From Burkholderiales bacterium (GTDB lineage Bacteria > Pseudomonadota > Gammaproteobacteria > Burkholderiales > Burkholderiaceae_F): 64,000 nucleotides of DNA. A model generated the notes under the pieces. That model was not told the DNA's origin. It was given only the letters and a program-made list of their open reading frames with translations, and did not search any database. The stretch is taken from contig JADCGX010000001.1 of NCBI GenBank assembly GCA_020248785.1, forward strand, positions 56,449 to 120,448, given 5' to 3'. Shown here piece after piece: positions 1 through 12,566 of the stretch (position 1 is the first letter of the stretch; every line of letters begins with the position of its first letter). Both the position numbers and the translations under genes were made by a program.

Positions 1-1188
1 CTGCACGCCGAGCGTGGGCGCAGTTGGCGGCCCGACGAAGTTCTCGAAGCCGCGCCGCGCCTCATCCATCAGCTCGACGTTGACGCCGACACTGGCCGTG
101 ACCGTTGCGAACTGCATGGTTGCGCGCAGGTCGGCGCCGCCGAAGCCGCGGTCGAAGTCGATCACGCCGCCAGGACTGCCTGGATTGAGCTGCGTGGTCA
201 CGGGAATCGCCTGAAACTGGGTCACGCTGCGCTCACCCAGCCAGGCGGTGGTGGTGAGCGTCAGTGGCACGCCAAAGAGCGCCAGATCGGAGCGCAGGTC
301 GCCGCCGATGGTGGTCTGCCGCGTGGTCTTGCGCGTGTAAAACTGGCGCGCCAAGGGCGAGGTCTGGTCGGGATCGGCGTCGAATTGCGCGCGCGTCAGG
401 CCGAGCGGGTCCTGTGCATCGGGCATCGCCAGCGAGTTGAGCGAGACGCGAAGCCGGCCCAGCGGTATGTCGTCCAGCGCAACGCGCAAATGCACGCTGT
501 CGCGCCGCGCCGCGCTATGCGGTCGCGTGCCATCAGTCTCGAAGCGCCCGGCATCCAGGGCAAAGCTCGCGCGCTCCGTACCGCCGCTGCCGGCAAGGCC
601 GGCGCGCCACGTGCCGTCGCTGCCATAAGCCCCGCTGACGACGAACTGCGGCTCGCCGCGCGGCAATTGCGTGGTCAATGCGATTACGCCCCCCGATGAG
701 TTGCCGTAGAGCGCCGAAAATGGGCCGCGCATCACCTCGATGCGCTCGGCCTGAGTCAGCGGAAAGTGCGAGACCTGTCCCTGCCCGTCCGGAAAACTTG
801 CCGGCACGCCGTCGACATACAGGCGCAGGCCGCGCACGCCAAAGGTCGAACGGCTGCCGAAGCCGCGCGACGAGATCTGCAGGTCCTGCGCGTAGTTCTG
901 CCGGTTCAACACGACCAAGCCGGGCACGCGCCCGAGCGACTCGGACAGATTGATGCGCAGGCGGGCGTCGCGGATGGTGTCGCCCTCAACAACATCGACC
1001 GAAGCAGGAACATCGAGCCATTGACGCGCGCCGCGCGTGGCCAAGATGACCACGGGCGCGAGCGCCTCTGCCTGCGCCTGCGCCTGCGCACCGGCCGGCG
1101 AAACAGGCTCGGCGAACACGGCGGGCACGGATGCGAGGCCAAAGCAAAGCCAGCTTGCGCGCGCGCGCTGCGGCAACGACCGCGGCAA
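1..1188 (-). CDS. TonB-dependent outer-membrane receptor, 5' part
   Basis: The frame runs off the left edge, leaving the first 396 residues. The protein opens with a signal peptide (SWLCFGLASVPAVFA, about residues 11-25). A typical TonB plug domain follows, with the recognisable stretches ESLGRVPGLVVLNRQNYAQD, SRGFGSRSTFGVRGLRLYVD and MRGPFSALYGNSSGGVI; early barrel strands come after it. The QDPLGLTRAQF stretch resembles FecA-like receptors. Such receptors import siderophores, cobalamin or other large ligands using TonB energy; the ligand cannot be told from this piece. The start is TTG at 1188, preceded four bases upstream by a strong GGAGGA; no ATG or GTG fits as well. A perfect 24-bp palindrome lies 25 bases upstream of the start. 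Confidence 0.85.
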   Translation of the reverse strand, partial: MPRSLPQRARASWLCFGLASVPAVFAEPVSPAGAQAQAQAEALAPVVILATRGARQWLDVPASVDVVEGDTIRDARLRINLSESLGRVPGLVVLNRQNYAQDLQISSRGFGSRSTFGVRGLRLYVDGVPASFPDGQGQVSHFPLTQAERIEVMRGPFSALYGNSSGGVIALTTQLPRGEPQFVVSGAYGSDGTWRAGLAGSGGTERASFALDAGRFETDGTRPHSAARRDSVHLRVALDDIPLGRLRVSLNSLAMPDAQDPLGLTRAQFDADPDQTSPLARQFYTRKTTRQTTIGGDLRSDLALFGVPLTLTTTAWLGERSVTQFQAIPVTTQLNPGSPGGVIDFDRGFGGADLRATMQFATVTASVGVNVELMDEARRGFENFVGPPTAPTLGVQ

Positions 1189-1212
1189 GGAATCCTCCAG
1201 AACCTCGCGTGT

Positions 1213-1236
1213 TCGTCGCCACCATGGTGGCGACGA
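1213..1236. promoter_or_regulatory. 24-bp perfect palindrome upstream of the TonB receptor
   Basis: The core GTCGCCACCATGGTGGCGAC (1215-1234) is a perfect palindrome that extends two more bases on each side. It lies 25 bp upstream of the receptor start, where an operator or a 5' leader hairpin would sit. It does not resemble an AT-rich Fur box. A repressor operator is one reading; a stem in the leader mRNA is another. Confidence 0.4.
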
Positions 1237-1489
1237 CGCCGCCCCTATGGTGCATGATGCCTGCGCTTGCTCCCCTGCTTGGCGTTCACGCACGAGCGCC
1301 TGGGGCTGGCAGTGCAATCTCCACGGATCGTGCATCCTGCCTCGTCCCTCGCTGCTCGCTGCCAGCGGTATGCCCCGAACGTCCTGGGCACGCTCGACGG
1401 TGAACACGTCAGGCGCGACGCGCAGGCGGTGGCGGGCTCTTGTTCACGGGAAGAGAGGTTGGGGCGATGACGCGCCGTGGACCGTACGG
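1237..1489. other. intergenic stretch between atpC terminator and receptor leader
   Basis: About 250 bases with no convincing gene. It must hold the receptor promoter. I looked for a cobalamin riboswitch on the minus strand and did not find a recognisable B12 box. Confidence 0.4.
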
Positions 1490-1518
1490 CAAAAAAAGAC
1501 GGGCGACCCCAGTCGCCC
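1490..1518 (-). terminator. Rho-independent terminator of the atp operon
   Basis: On the minus strand the stem GGGCGAC / GTCGCCC (1512-1518 and 1501-1507, loop of four bases) is followed by a run of seven T (1491-1497). It begins 25 bases after the atpC stop and ends the operon. Confidence 0.85.
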
Positions 1519-1543
1519 GCTCTGTTTCCAGCGCTGAAGCCGC

Positions 1544-1960
1544 TTACCTGCCGCGCAACCGCTTGATCGCGGAAAGCTGCGCAGCGAGCGCCGACATTTC
1601 GGCTTCGACCTTGGCAATCTCCAGATCCGAGCCGGCGTTCCTGCGCGCCTCCTCGGCCGCACGCAGCGCCTCGGTTGCCTTGACCTCGTCGAGGTCCTTG
1701 GCGCGGATCGCCGTGTCGGCCAGCACCGTCACCGTGTTTGGCTGGACCTCGAGGATGCCGCCGGCGACGAACACCTGGTCTTCCTCGGTCTTGCCGGTCT
1801 GCTTGATGCGCACCACACCGGGCCGGATGCGCGTGATCAGCGGCGTGTGCTTGGGATAGATGCCGAGCTCGCCGGCTTCGCCCGGGAGCACGACAAAGTC
1901 CGCTTCTCCCGCGAAGATGCTCTCTTCGGCGGAGACGACGTCGACGTGGATGGTGGACAT
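1544..1960 (-). CDS. atpC: F1 ATP synthase epsilon subunit
   Basis: This 138-residue protein is the central-stalk epsilon subunit, which couples rotation and can inhibit ATP hydrolysis. The N-terminal beta-sandwich ([18 protein letters not shown], then [19 protein letters not shown]) and the C-terminal helical pair (about 88-138) are both present. The start chosen is ATG 1960, with GGAAG five bases upstream; a TTG four codons earlier is less likely. It is the last gene of the operon, 12 bp after the small lipoprotein gene that separates it from atpD. Confidence 0.95.
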   Translation of the reverse strand: MSTIHVDVVSAEESIFAGEADFVVLPGEAGELGIYPKHTPLITRIRPGVVRIKQTGKTEEDQVFVAGGILEVQPNTVTVLADTAIRAKDLDEVKATEALRAAEEARRNAGSDLEIAKVEAEMSALAAQLSAIKRLRGR

Positions 1961-1972
1961 TGCAACTTCCAA

Positions 1973-3714
<1,742 letters not shown>

Positions 3715-4596
3715 TTAGGAGATCGCCGCTGCGCCGCCGACGATCTCGGAAATTTCTTTCGTGATACCGGCCTGGCGCGTCTTGTTGTAGACGAGCTGCA
3801 GCTCCTCGATCAGCTTCTTGGCGTTGTCACTGGCGGCCTTCATCGCCACCATGCGCGCGCTCTGCTCGGAGGCCAGGTTCTCGGCCAGCGACTGGTACAC
3901 GATGGCCTCGACGTAACGGGTCATCAGCTCGTCGATCACGCGCTGGGCATCCGGCTCGTAGATGTAGTCCCAGCTGTAGGCGCGCTTTTCTTCCTCGCTC
4001 TGCGCAAAGCGCTCGGCCGACAGCGGCAGCAGTTGCTCGATCACCGGCTCCTGCTTCATTGTGTTGATGAAGCGCGAGTAGGCGATGTACACGGCGTCGA
4101 CGCGGCCCTCGGCATACGCGTCCAGTTGCACCTTGACCGGGCCTACCAGGCGCTCCAGGTGTGGCTTGTCGCCCAGTTGCACAGCGTGCGAGACGACATT
4201 GGCGTTCATGCGCTGCAGAAAGCCGAAGCCCTTGTTGCCAATCGCGGTGGCCTGGAACTTCACCGACTCGGCTTCCCACTGCTTGACCCGCTGCAGCACG
4301 GCGCGCTGGATGTTCGTGTTCAGGCCGCCGCACAGGCCCTTGTCGGTCGACACGAGAATCAGACCCACGTTGCGCAGCTGATCGCGCTTGACCACGAACG
4401 GGTGGCGGTACTCTGGATTGGCGCTGGCCAAGTGCGCAACGATGTTGCGGATCTTGTCCCCATACGGGCGCGTGTTGCGCATGCGGTCCTGCGCCTTGCG
4501 CATCTTCGACGCGGCCACCATTTCCATCGCCTTGGTGATCTTGCGCGTGTTCTGCACGCTCTTGATCTTGACGCGGATCTCTTTGGTACTTGGCAT
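3715..4596 (-). CDS. atpG: F1 ATP synthase gamma subunit
   Basis: Rotor shaft of F1, 293 residues. The conserved N-terminal helix ([20 protein letters not shown]) and the C-terminal helix ([20 protein letters not shown]) form the coiled coil that turns inside the alpha/beta hexamer. Between atpA and atpG are about 126 bases containing a small GCGCG/CGCGC hairpin but no gene. Confidence 0.97.
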   Translation of the reverse strand: MPSTKEIRVKIKSVQNTRKITKAMEMVAASKMRKAQDRMRNTRPYGDKIRNIVAHLASANPEYRHPFVVKRDQLRNVGLILVSTDKGLCGGLNTNIQRAVLQRVKQWEAESVKFQATAIGNKGFGFLQRMNANVVSHAVQLGDKPHLERLVGPVKVQLDAYAEGRVDAVYIAYSRFINTMKQEPVIEQLLPLSAERFAQSEEEKRAYSWDYIYEPDAQRVIDELMTRYVEAIVYQSLAENLASEQSARMVAMKAASDNAKKLIEELQLVYNKTRQAGITKEISEIVGGAAAIS

Positions 4597-4723
4597 GGGT
4601 TATGTCGACGTGATGTACGCGCGCTTCGCGCGCACGTGCATCTCGTCGAGTCCAGTCAGATGTTCTTGCTTGGGGCGGCCCGGCGCAAGAACATGGTTCA
4701 ACTGCAACGTTCGCTCCGTGAGA

Positions 4724-6265
4724 TCAGTACGCGCCGGTCTTCTTGAACTCGGTGATCGCGGCCGACAGCGCCGCCTCGTCGTCCTTGGACAGGTCCTTGG
4801 TCGACTCGATGCGCTCGACGAGCGCGGCGTGCTTGCTCTTCAGGAACTCGCGCAGCGCCTTCTCGGCCGCCAGCGCCTTCTTGACGTCGACGTCGTCGAA
4901 GTGGCCGTTGTTCACGGCAAACAGCGTGACCGCCTGCTCCCAGACCTGCAGCGGCTGGTACTGCGGCTGCTTCATCAGCTCGGTGACCAGGCGGCCGCGA
5001 TCGAGCTGCTTGCGGGTGGCGTCGTCGAGGTCGGAGGCGAACTGGGCAAAGGCCGCCAGCTCGCGGTACTGCGCCAGCGCCAGGCGCACGCCGCCGCCCA
5101 GCTTCTTGATGACCTTGGTCTGCGCCGCACCGCCGACGCGCGACACCGAGATGCCCGCGTTGATGGCGGGACGGATGCCGGCGTTGAACAGATCGGTCTC
5201 GAGGAAGATCTGGCCGTCGGTGATCGAGATCACGTTGGTCGGCACGAACGCGGTCACGTCGCCGGCCTGCGTCTCGATGATCGGCAGGGCGGTAAGCGAG
5301 CCGGTCTTGCCCTTGACCTCGCCATTGGTGAACTTCTCGACGTATTCCTCGTTCACGCGCGCGGCGCGTTCGAGCAGGCGCGAGTGCAGGTAGAACACGT
5401 CGCCGGGATACGCCTCGCGGCCCGGCGGACGGCGCAGCAACAGCGACACCTGACGGTAGGCCCAGGCCTGCTTGGTCAGGTCGTCATAGATGATCAGCGC
5501 GTCCTGGCCGCGGTCGCGGAAGTACTCGCCCATGGTGCAGCCGGAGTACGGCGCGATGTATTGCAGGGCCGCCGAATCAGAGGCCGACGCCGCCACGATG
5601 ATCGTGTAGGCCATCGCGCCGGTTTCCTCGAGCTTGCGCACCACGTTGGCGATCGTCGAAGCCTTCTGCCCGATCGCGACGTACACGCAGATGACGTCCT
5701 TGCCCTTCGAATTGATGATCGTGTCGACCGCCACCGCCGTCTTGCCGGTCTGGCGGTCGCCGATGATGAGCTCCCGCTGCCCGCGGCCCACCGGCACCAT
5801 CGCGTCGATGGCCTTCAGGCCCGTCTGCAGCGGCTGCGCCACAGACTTGCGCCACATCACGCCGGGCGCCACCTTCTCGATCACGTCGGTCATCTTGGCG
5901 TTGATCGGGCCCTTGCCGTCGATCGGCTGGCCGAGCGAGTTGACCACGCGGCCGATCAGCTCGGGGCCGACCGGCACCGACAGGATGCGCCCGGTCGCCT
6001 TGACCGTGTCGCCCTCCTTGATGTGCTCGTAGGCACCGAGCACGACCGCACCGACTGAGTCCCGCTCGAGGTTGAGCGCGAGGCCGAAGGTGTTGCCGGG
6101 GAACTCGAGCATCTCGCCCTGCATGGCATCCGACAGGCCATGGATGCGGCAGATGCCGTCGGTCACGGACACGACCGTGCCCTGGGTGCGGATCTCAGCG
6201 GAGACGCCGAGCCCCTGGATGCGGCTCTTCAGCAGTTCGCTGATTTCGGAAGGATTGAGTTGCAT
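4724..6265 (-). CDS. atpA: F1 ATP synthase alpha subunit
   Basis: Non-catalytic nucleotide-binding subunit of F1, 513 residues, the same length as E. coli AtpA. Walker A is GDRQTGKT at 169-176, and the alpha-type signature [13 protein letters not shown] is present near residue 370. The N-terminal helix [17 protein letters not shown] binds the delta subunit. The gene lies between atpH and atpG in the standard order. Confidence 0.98.
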   Translation of the reverse strand: MQLNPSEISELLKSRIQGLGVSAEIRTQGTVVSVTDGICRIHGLSDAMQGEMLEFPGNTFGLALNLERDSVGAVVLGAYEHIKEGDTVKATGRILSVPVGPELIGRVVNSLGQPIDGKGPINAKMTDVIEKVAPGVMWRKSVAQPLQTGLKAIDAMVPVGRGQRELIIGDRQTGKTAVAVDTIINSKGKDVICVYVAIGQKASTIANVVRKLEETGAMAYTIIVAASASDSAALQYIAPYSGCTMGEYFRDRGQDALIIYDDLTKQAWAYRQVSLLLRRPPGREAYPGDVFYLHSRLLERAARVNEEYVEKFTNGEVKGKTGSLTALPIIETQAGDVTAFVPTNVISITDGQIFLETDLFNAGIRPAINAGISVSRVGGAAQTKVIKKLGGGVRLALAQYRELAAFAQFASDLDDATRKQLDRGRLVTELMKQPQYQPLQVWEQAVTLFAVNNGHFDDVDVKKALAAEKALREFLKSKHAALVERIESTKDLSKDDEAALSAAITEFKKTGAY

Positions 6266-6331
6266 CGTCGCAACCTTTCGACAAGTTGAATCTGGTTAGG
6301 CGCTAGCGAGCCGAAGTCATCGGGGCCGTCA

Positions 6332-6871
6332 TCAGGCGGCCGTCAGGGCAGCCTGCATCTGCGCCAGCCGCGTCTTGACCGAGGTATCGAGCACGTGGTC
6401 GCCCACGGTGACGCGCACGCCGCCGATCAGGCTGGGGTCCACATGCACGGTCGGCTTGAGTTTGAGCGCGAACTTCTTCGACAACGCCTGCACCAGGCCG
6501 GCGGCCTCGCCGTCGGCCAGCGGGAACGCGCTTTCGATGACACAGTCGGCCACGCCCTCGGCGGCGTTCTTCAGCGCGCGGTACTGCGTTGAAATCTCGG
6601 GCAGCGTGGCCAGGCGGTCGTTGTCGATCAGCGTGGCGAGGAAGTTCTTGCCCTCGGACGGCAGAGGCGACTTGAGCAAGCCCGCCAGCAGGTTGGCCAC
6701 CGCATCGGCACCGAGTTTCGGATCGCCGACGACCTGCGTGACCTGCGGGTGGTGCATCAGCGCGCCGAGCTCTTCGAGCGGGGCGACCCAGGCGTCGCGC
6801 TCGCCCTTGGCGGTGGCAGCATCGAACAGCGCCTCGGCGTAGGGGCGCGCGATGGTCGACAGTTCGGCCAT
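6332..6871 (-). CDS. atpH: ATP synthase delta subunit
   Basis: Peripheral-stalk subunit joining F1 to the b dimer, 179 residues (E. coli 177). The N-terminal helical domain starts MAELSTIARPYAEALF, and the C-terminal part carries the family's SLIGGVRVTVGDHVLDTSV. ATG 6871 is 10 bp after the atpF stop; a longer upstream frame is antisense noise over atpF. The pair atpF-atpH is tightly spaced, as is usual. Confidence 0.96.
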   Translation of the reverse strand: MAELSTIARPYAEALFDAATAKGERDAWVAPLEELGALMHHPQVTQVVGDPKLGADAVANLLAGLLKSPLPSEGKNFLATLIDNDRLATLPEISTQYRALKNAAEGVADCVIESAFPLADGEAAGLVQALSKKFALKLKPTVHVDPSLIGGVRVTVGDHVLDTSVKTRLAQMQAALTAA

Positions 6872-6881
6872 GGTCTGCTCC

Positions 6882-7352
6882 TTAGAGCTTGGCTTTGAGC
6901 TGGTTGAGCAGATCCGCGTGCACCTGCGCGTTGACTTCGCGCTTGAGGATCTGTTCTGCACCGGCAATGGCGAGCACGGCCACCTGGTCGCGCAGCGCGT
7001 TCTTCGCACGGGCCATTTCCTGCTCGGCGTCCACTTTAGCCTGCGCCAGGATGCGTGCGCGCTCGGCCTCGGCGTCCTTCTTGGCGGCCTCGATGATGGC
7101 GGCGGCCTGCTTCTCGGCCTCGGCCGCCCGGCTCGCACCGGCGGCGCGGGCATCGGCCTCGAGCTTGGCGATGTGGCGTTGCGCCTCGTCGAGCGAGCGG
7201 TTGCCGCGCTCGGCGGCAGCCAGACCCTCGGCGATCTTCTTCTGCCGCTCTTCCAGCGACTTGATCAGCGGCGGCCAGATGTACTTCATCGTCACCCAAG
7301 CGCCGATGAAGAACACGACCAGCTGAACAAACAACGTGGCGTTGATGTTCAT
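6882..7352 (-). CDS. atpF: ATP synthase Fo subunit b
   Basis: Peripheral-stalk subunit b, 156 residues. A single N-terminal membrane helix ([20 protein letters not shown]) is followed by a long Ala/Glu/Lys-rich coiled coil to the C terminus, where it meets the delta subunit. The length equals E. coli b. It lies 85 bp after atpE. Confidence 0.97.
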   Translation of the reverse strand: MNINATLFVQLVVFFIGAWVTMKYIWPPLIKSLEERQKKIAEGLAAAERGNRSLDEAQRHIAKLEADARAAGASRAAEAEKQAAAIIEAAKKDAEAERARILAQAKVDAEQEMARAKNALRDQVAVLAIAGAEQILKREVNAQVHADLLNQLKAKL

Positions 7353-7437
7353 ATGAAACCCGGAAACGCCGGACGGGCCCTCATCGAAGGAAGGCCCGCC
7401 GGCAACTTGGTTAATGGACCGAGTTGCGCGGGCGCGA

Positions 7438-8557
<1,120 letters not shown>

Positions 8558-8620
8558 CTTGCGGACTCGACGATTCGATTTTTCTGATTGTCCGTTGCGC
8601 GGCCGGGCTCAGCGGCCAGT

Positions 8621-8989
8621 TCACCAGCGCAACAGCAACGCAACCAAGTAGCTCTTCAAGGCGGCGATGATCGCGATCACCATCGCCAGCCAAACCACGT
8701 CCTTGTAGGCCCAGGCAATCAGCGCCAGGAGCGCAACGGTCGAACCCAGCTTGACGAACTCACCCACGAAAAACGTCGCAACACTTGCGCCCTGCGGCCG
8801 CTTGGCAGACAGCGCCAGGCGCAGGGCAAACAAGCCGTTCGGAACGAAACAAGCAGCGCCGCCCACCACTGCCGAGAGTGCCGCGTTCTCACCCCCCAGC
8901 AGCATTGCCGCTGCGGCAACGATCACGGTGGCGAGGATTTGCAGGATGACGATCCGGAACATGACCACCATTCCGGGCGCCAGAGACAT
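8621..8989 (-). CDS. atpI: ATP synthase protein I
   Basis: A 122-residue protein with four hydrophobic segments, at the atpI position at the head of the operon. AtpI helps assemble the c-ring and may move Mg2+; it is not part of the finished enzyme. ATG 8989 (MSLAPGMVVMFRIVILQ) is chosen with an AGGG eight bases upstream. Starts at the next two methionines are possible. The longer upstream frame looks like leader DNA. Confidence 0.8.
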   Translation of the reverse strand: MSLAPGMVVMFRIVILQILATVIVAAAAMLLGGENAALSAVVGGAACFVPNGLFALRLALSAKRPQGASVATFFVGEFVKLGSTVALLALIAWAYKDVVWLAMVIAIIAALKSYLVALLLRW

Positions 8990-9179
8990 GGCGTCTTGCC
9001 CTGTCCCGGCGGGAACGTCCCGCGCGTGAGCTTCGTTTTCCGTAAAGCCGCGAGATTCTACGGGCCCGCGACGAAACGGGTCAAATGAGACTATGAGCGC
9101 GCGGGGGCAAATGGGACGGTCGGCCCGCACTGCGCGAGGACGGTGGGCCGGCGCGCGCGGCGCCCGGGCCGCCGCGGCG

Positions 9180-9467
9180 CTAGCGAAGCCGACCGACGTA
9201 GCGACTTTCGGCCACCGGTCGCTCCGGCCGCAGCACCGGCAACGGGACCACGTTGGTCTCGTGCTTGATCGACGCGGTCATGCCCAGCTTGTCCATCAGC
9301 TGCAGGACGAGCAGCACGCCATCTTCCTCGGCGGCGTCCGAGAACTGCTGCAGCACGCCCTTGGCGTACAGGCGGTCGGACCCAAAACGCACCACGTCGA
9401 CCGGCATGCCGGCGCGCGCAGCGTTGATCTTCAGGCGGGCGATCAGGCGGAGCGTCTCGTTGTCCAT
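9180..9467 (-). CDS. small conserved-looking protein between parB and atpI
   Basis: A 95-residue product starting MDNETLRLIARLKINAARAG. It is a soluble, mixed-charge protein with a region rich in Asp/Glu (FSDAAEEDGVLLVLQLMDKL) and no membrane segment or motif I can name. Base composition is like its neighbours, which supports a real gene. It lies in the same direction between parB and atpI, with about 150 and 190 bases of non-coding DNA on either side. Confidence 0.6.
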   Translation of the reverse strand: MDNETLRLIARLKINAARAGMPVDVVRFGSDRLYAKGVLQQFSDAAEEDGVLLVLQLMDKLGMTASIKHETNVVPLPVLRPERPVAESRYVGRLR

Positions 9468-9616
9468 GGCGCACTTCCAGGGTGACGGAGTGCGGCCACA
9501 GTAAAGATGCGCCCGGCGGCGCGCTGCGGAAAAACCGACGGCGCCGTGCAGAAGGTTCGACGCGCGCGACGTCCTGCGGGCACGCTGCACTGACTCGCGC
9601 CGGCCCGGCCGTCCGC

Positions 9617-10477
9617 TCAGCCCGCGCCCTTCAGCCGCTGCACGATCCCTTCGAGCTGGTCGAGCGAGGAGAACTGGATCACGAGCTTGCCGCGGCCCCT
9701 GGGATCGGCATCCAGGCGCACCACGGCACCGAGGGCGTCGGCCAGCTCTTCCTCCAGCCGCTCCACATCCCGGCTGCGCTTGGCCGCCGCCTTGCCTGCG
9801 GTCGGCGCTCTTTGCGTGCGCGCGACCACCGCCTCGGCCTCGCGCACCGACAGGCCCTTGACGACGATCTGATGGCCGAGCTGGACCTGGGTGGCTCCGT
9901 CGACCGCCAGCAGTGCGCGCGCGTGGCCCATGTCGAGCTGGCCGCCCATCAGCATGTCCTGCACGGGCTGAGCCAGATTGAGCAGGCGCAGCAGGTTGGA
10001 GGTGGCGCTGCGCGAGCGGCCAATGGCCTGCGCGGCCTGCTCGTGCGTGAAGTCGAACTCGCGGATCAGCCGCTGCACGCCCTGTGCTTCTTCGAGGGGA
10101 TTGAGGTCCTCGCGCTGGATGTTCTCGATCAGCGCCATGGCCAGCGCCGCCTCGTCGGGCACCGACTTGACCAGCACCGGCACCTCGTCGAGCCCCGCGA
10201 GCTGCGAGGCGCGGAAGCGCCGCTCGCCGGCGATGATCTCGTACTGTCCGCCATCGGTCGGACGCACGAGGATGGGCTGCATCACGCCCTGCGCCTTGAT
10301 CGACTCGGCCAGTTCGGCCAGCGACTCCGGGTTCATCCGGGTGCGCGGCTGGTACTTGCCGGCGCGCAGCTTTGCCAGCGGCAGCGTCTGCGGGCTGCCC
10401 GCGGGTGTGGCCACCGCGGCGTCGCTGCCCAGCAGCGCATCGAGGCCGCGGCCGAGGCCTTTCGGGCGTTTGATCAC
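9617..10477 (-). CDS. parB: chromosome-partitioning protein ParB
   Basis: CTP-dependent clamp that loads at parS and spreads on neighbouring DNA to segregate the origin region. Its 286 residues comprise the N-terminal ParA-contact segment (KRPKGLGRGLDALLG), the CTP-binding core with GERRFRAS at 84-91, a helix-turn-helix region around 140-165 (EQAAQAIGRSRSATSNLLRL) that reads parS, and a C-terminal dimer domain. It lies 22 bp after parA. A matching parS is at 16441-16456. Confidence 0.97.
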   Translation of the reverse strand: MIKRPKGLGRGLDALLGSDAAVATPAGSPQTLPLAKLRAGKYQPRTRMNPESLAELAESIKAQGVMQPILVRPTDGGQYEIIAGERRFRASQLAGLDEVPVLVKSVPDEAALAMALIENIQREDLNPLEEAQGVQRLIREFDFTHEQAAQAIGRSRSATSNLLRLLNLAQPVQDMLMGGQLDMGHARALLAVDGATQVQLGHQIVVKGLSVREAEAVVARTQRAPTAGKAAAKRSRDVERLEEELADALGAVVRLDADPRGRGKLVIQFSSLDQLEGIVQRLKGAG

Positions 10478-10499
10478 GGGCGCTCCTTCCGGGCGGACG

Positions 10500-11270
10500 T
10501 CACAGCGTCCTGACGCGCTCGATCATCTCGGCGCCGAAGTTGATGTAGGCCTGCGCACCGCGCGAGGCCTTGTCGTAGTTGACCCCGGGCATGCCATAGC
10601 TGGGCGCCTCGGCCAGCCGCACGTTGCGCGGGATGATGGTGTCGAACACCTTGTCGCCGAACTTCTCCACCAGCTGCTGCGACACCTGCTGCTGCAGCGT
10701 CATGCGCGGGTCGTACATGACGCGCAGAAGGCCGATGATCTTCAGGTCAGGATTCAGGTTGGCGGCCACCCGCTTGATGGTGTTCACCAGGTCCGCCAGG
10801 CCTTCGAGCGCGAAGTACTCGCACTGCATCGGGATGACCACGCCGTGCGCGGCACACAGGCCGTTGAGCGTGAGCATCGACAACGACGGCGGGCAATCGA
10901 TCAGCACGAAGTCGTACTCGCCTTCGACCTCGGCCAGCGCGGTCTTCAGGCGCGACTCGCGCGCGTCGAGATCCACCAGCTCGACTTCGGCGCCGGCCAG
11001 TTCGCGGTTGGCCGGCAGCATGTCGTAGCCGCCAGCCTCGGCGCGGACACGCGCCTCGCGCACCGACGCCAGTCCGATCAGCACGTGATAGACGCTGCGC
11101 GTCAGCGCACGCTTGTCGATGCCGCTGCCCATGGTGGCATTGCCCTGCGGATCCAGATCTACCAGCAACACGCGCTGGCCCTGCGCGGCCAGTCCGGCAG
11201 CGAGATTGACGCTGGTCGTGGTCTTGCCCACGCCGCCCTTCTGATTGGCAATGCAAAAGACGCTTGCCAT
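10500..11270 (-). CDS. parA: chromosome-partitioning ATPase ParA (Soj type)
   Basis: DNA-binding Walker ATPase that moves ParB-parS complexes, 256 residues. The deviant Walker A KGGVGKTT is at 11-18 with both lysines, followed by VLLVDLDPQGNAT and DFVLIDCPPSLSMLTL. It lacks an N-terminal DNA-binding extension, so it is the short chromosomal type. The ATG at 11270 starts two bases after the stop of the LysE gene, so the two may be co-translated. Confidence 0.97.
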   Translation of the reverse strand: MASVFCIANQKGGVGKTTTSVNLAAGLAAQGQRVLLVDLDPQGNATMGSGIDKRALTRSVYHVLIGLASVREARVRAEAGGYDMLPANRELAGAEVELVDLDARESRLKTALAEVEGEYDFVLIDCPPSLSMLTLNGLCAAHGVVIPMQCEYFALEGLADLVNTIKRVAANLNPDLKIIGLLRVMYDPRMTLQQQVSQQLVEKFGDKVFDTIIPRNVRLAEAPSYGMPGVNYDKASRGAQAYINFGAEMIERVRTL

Positions 11271-11272
11271 GG

Positions 11273-11893
11273 TCACTCCGTCGCCAGCCGCGCGCCGAAG
11301 CCGATCAGCGCCACGCCGGCCAGGCGCGACATCCAGCGCCCGGCCGCCGCATGCGCGCGCAGGCGTTGCGCGATCCATGCACCGGCGACCAGCAGCAGCG
11401 AGCAGTAGACGAAGGTGATGACCGAAATCGTTCCGCCCATGGCCAGCAGCGTCGTGGCGCCTTGGAAGTGCGCGGGATCGATGAACAGCGGGAAGAACGC
11501 CATGTAGAACACGATCGCCTTCGGATTGATCACGGTGATCAGGAAGGCCTGGCGGAAATACGCGCCCGCGGTGATCGGCAACAGCGTTGCGGCCGCTACG
11601 CGCGCGCGCAGCAATTGGATGCCAACGTAGATGAGATAAGCAACGCCGAGGTACTGCACCGCCTTGAAGAGCAGCGGATGCGCCATGAGCAGCGCCGCAA
11701 CGCCGAGCATGGCCGCGATCATCAGCAGCCAGTCACCGAGCATCAGACCGGCAAGCGCCGCGTAGCCGCCACGCAATCCGCCCTTGGCGGTGGAGGTCAG
11801 CAGCGCGAAGGTCCCCGGCCCTGGGAGCATCAGGAACACCAGCACGGCGAGCGCGAACGCCGGATAGTCGGTGATTCCCAACCATTGCGTCAC
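11273..11893 (-). CDS. LysE/RhtB-family amino-acid exporter
   Basis: An inner-membrane protein of about 206 residues with five to six membrane helices. The family signature LPGPGTFALL lies near the N terminus, and INPKAIVFYMAFFPLF lies in the middle. Members export amino acids or homoserine lactones; the substrate is not predictable here. The GTG at 11893 (or 11896) is chosen because GGGGAGG lies 5-8 bases upstream; an ATG at 11911 has no ribosome site. It lies between the lipocalin and parA genes, two bases from parA. Confidence 0.8.
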   Translation of the reverse strand: MTQWLGITDYPAFALAVLVFLMLPGPGTFALLTSTAKGGLRGGYAALAGLMLGDWLLMIAAMLGVAALLMAHPLLFKAVQYLGVAYLIYVGIQLLRARVAAATLLPITAGAYFRQAFLITVINPKAIVFYMAFFPLFIDPAHFQGATTLLAMGGTISVITFVYCSLLLVAGAWIAQRLRAHAAAGRWMSRLAGVALIGFGARLATE

Positions 11894-11963
11894 CACGTCG
11901 CCCTCCCCCATTGCTGATGCCGCGCCGCCGGACGAGCCAAGACCGCCGGCGAAGGGCGCGATT

Positions 11964-12566
11964 CTACGTTCGCGGGGCGCCCAGCCCAGCAGGCAAGCTG
12001 AGCCCCGGCGAAGGCACCAGGCGCTGCGAATCGTAGCCATGCGCAGGCAGCCGCGCGGCGATGCCACGTAGGGTCGCCGCGTCCAGCGTCGGCGTGCGCG
12101 CCAGGATCCACAGATAGCGCCGCTGCGGCTCGCCGACAACGACGTAGCTGTAGTCGGGCGCCAGCTCGATCACCCAATAGTCGCCGCGGCCGATCGGCAG
12201 CCAGCGCAGCCACTGCGGCAGGAACGTGACTTCGAGCCGCGCATTGCTCGTGCTGTCGACGACCCTGGCCACGCCCTGCGCGGCGAACACGGTGCCATCG
12301 GCGCGCTGGCAGCGATTGAGAACGTCAATGGCGCCGTCGGCGCGCGCGCTGTAGGTCGCGCTGGTCGCACGCGCGCAGTTGCGGTCCTGGATGCCGAAGG
12401 GCATGCGGGCAATCTCGTACCAGGTGCCTAGGTAGCGCTGCAGGTCGACCTGCGCGACGGTCTTCAGTGGCGGCAGATCGGCGGATGCCGCCGGGGCGCC
12501 CGGGTTGGCGCAAGCGGCAAGCAGCGTGACGGCCAGCAGGCCGGGGAGCAAGCGAACGCAGGTCAT
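11964..12566 (-). CDS. blc: outer-membrane lipocalin (Blc-like lipoprotein)
   Basis: A 200-residue lipoprotein: the signal ends in LLAAC with Cys19 as lipid anchor. The lipocalin signature GTWYEIARMPF starts at 47, and the C-terminal strand YLWILARTPTL matches bacterial lipocalins. The family binds lysophospholipids and fatty acids in the outer membrane. Its ATG shares one base with the rsmG stop (TGATG), suggesting coupled translation with an rRNA methyltransferase. Confidence 0.9.
   Translation of the reverse strand: MTCVRLLPGLLAVTLLAACANPGAPAASADLPPLKTVAQVDLQRYLGTWYEIARMPFGIQDRNCARATSATYSARADGAIDVLNRCQRADGTVFAAQGVARVVDSTSNARLEVTFLPQWLRWLPIGRGDYWVIELAPDYSYVVVGEPQRRYLWILARTPTLDAATLRGIAARLPAHGYDSQRLVPSPGLSLPAGLGAPRT

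Noticed and set aside
1237..1480. Possible cobalamin riboswitch before the TonB receptor
   Set aside because: Some GCCAG/CAGG strings occur on the minus strand, but no B12 box or consistent helices could be laid out by eye.
4388..6058. A 556-codon plus-strand frame
   Set aside because: Antisense shadow of atpA and atpG, whose products are unmistakable; composition is that of a mirrored frame.
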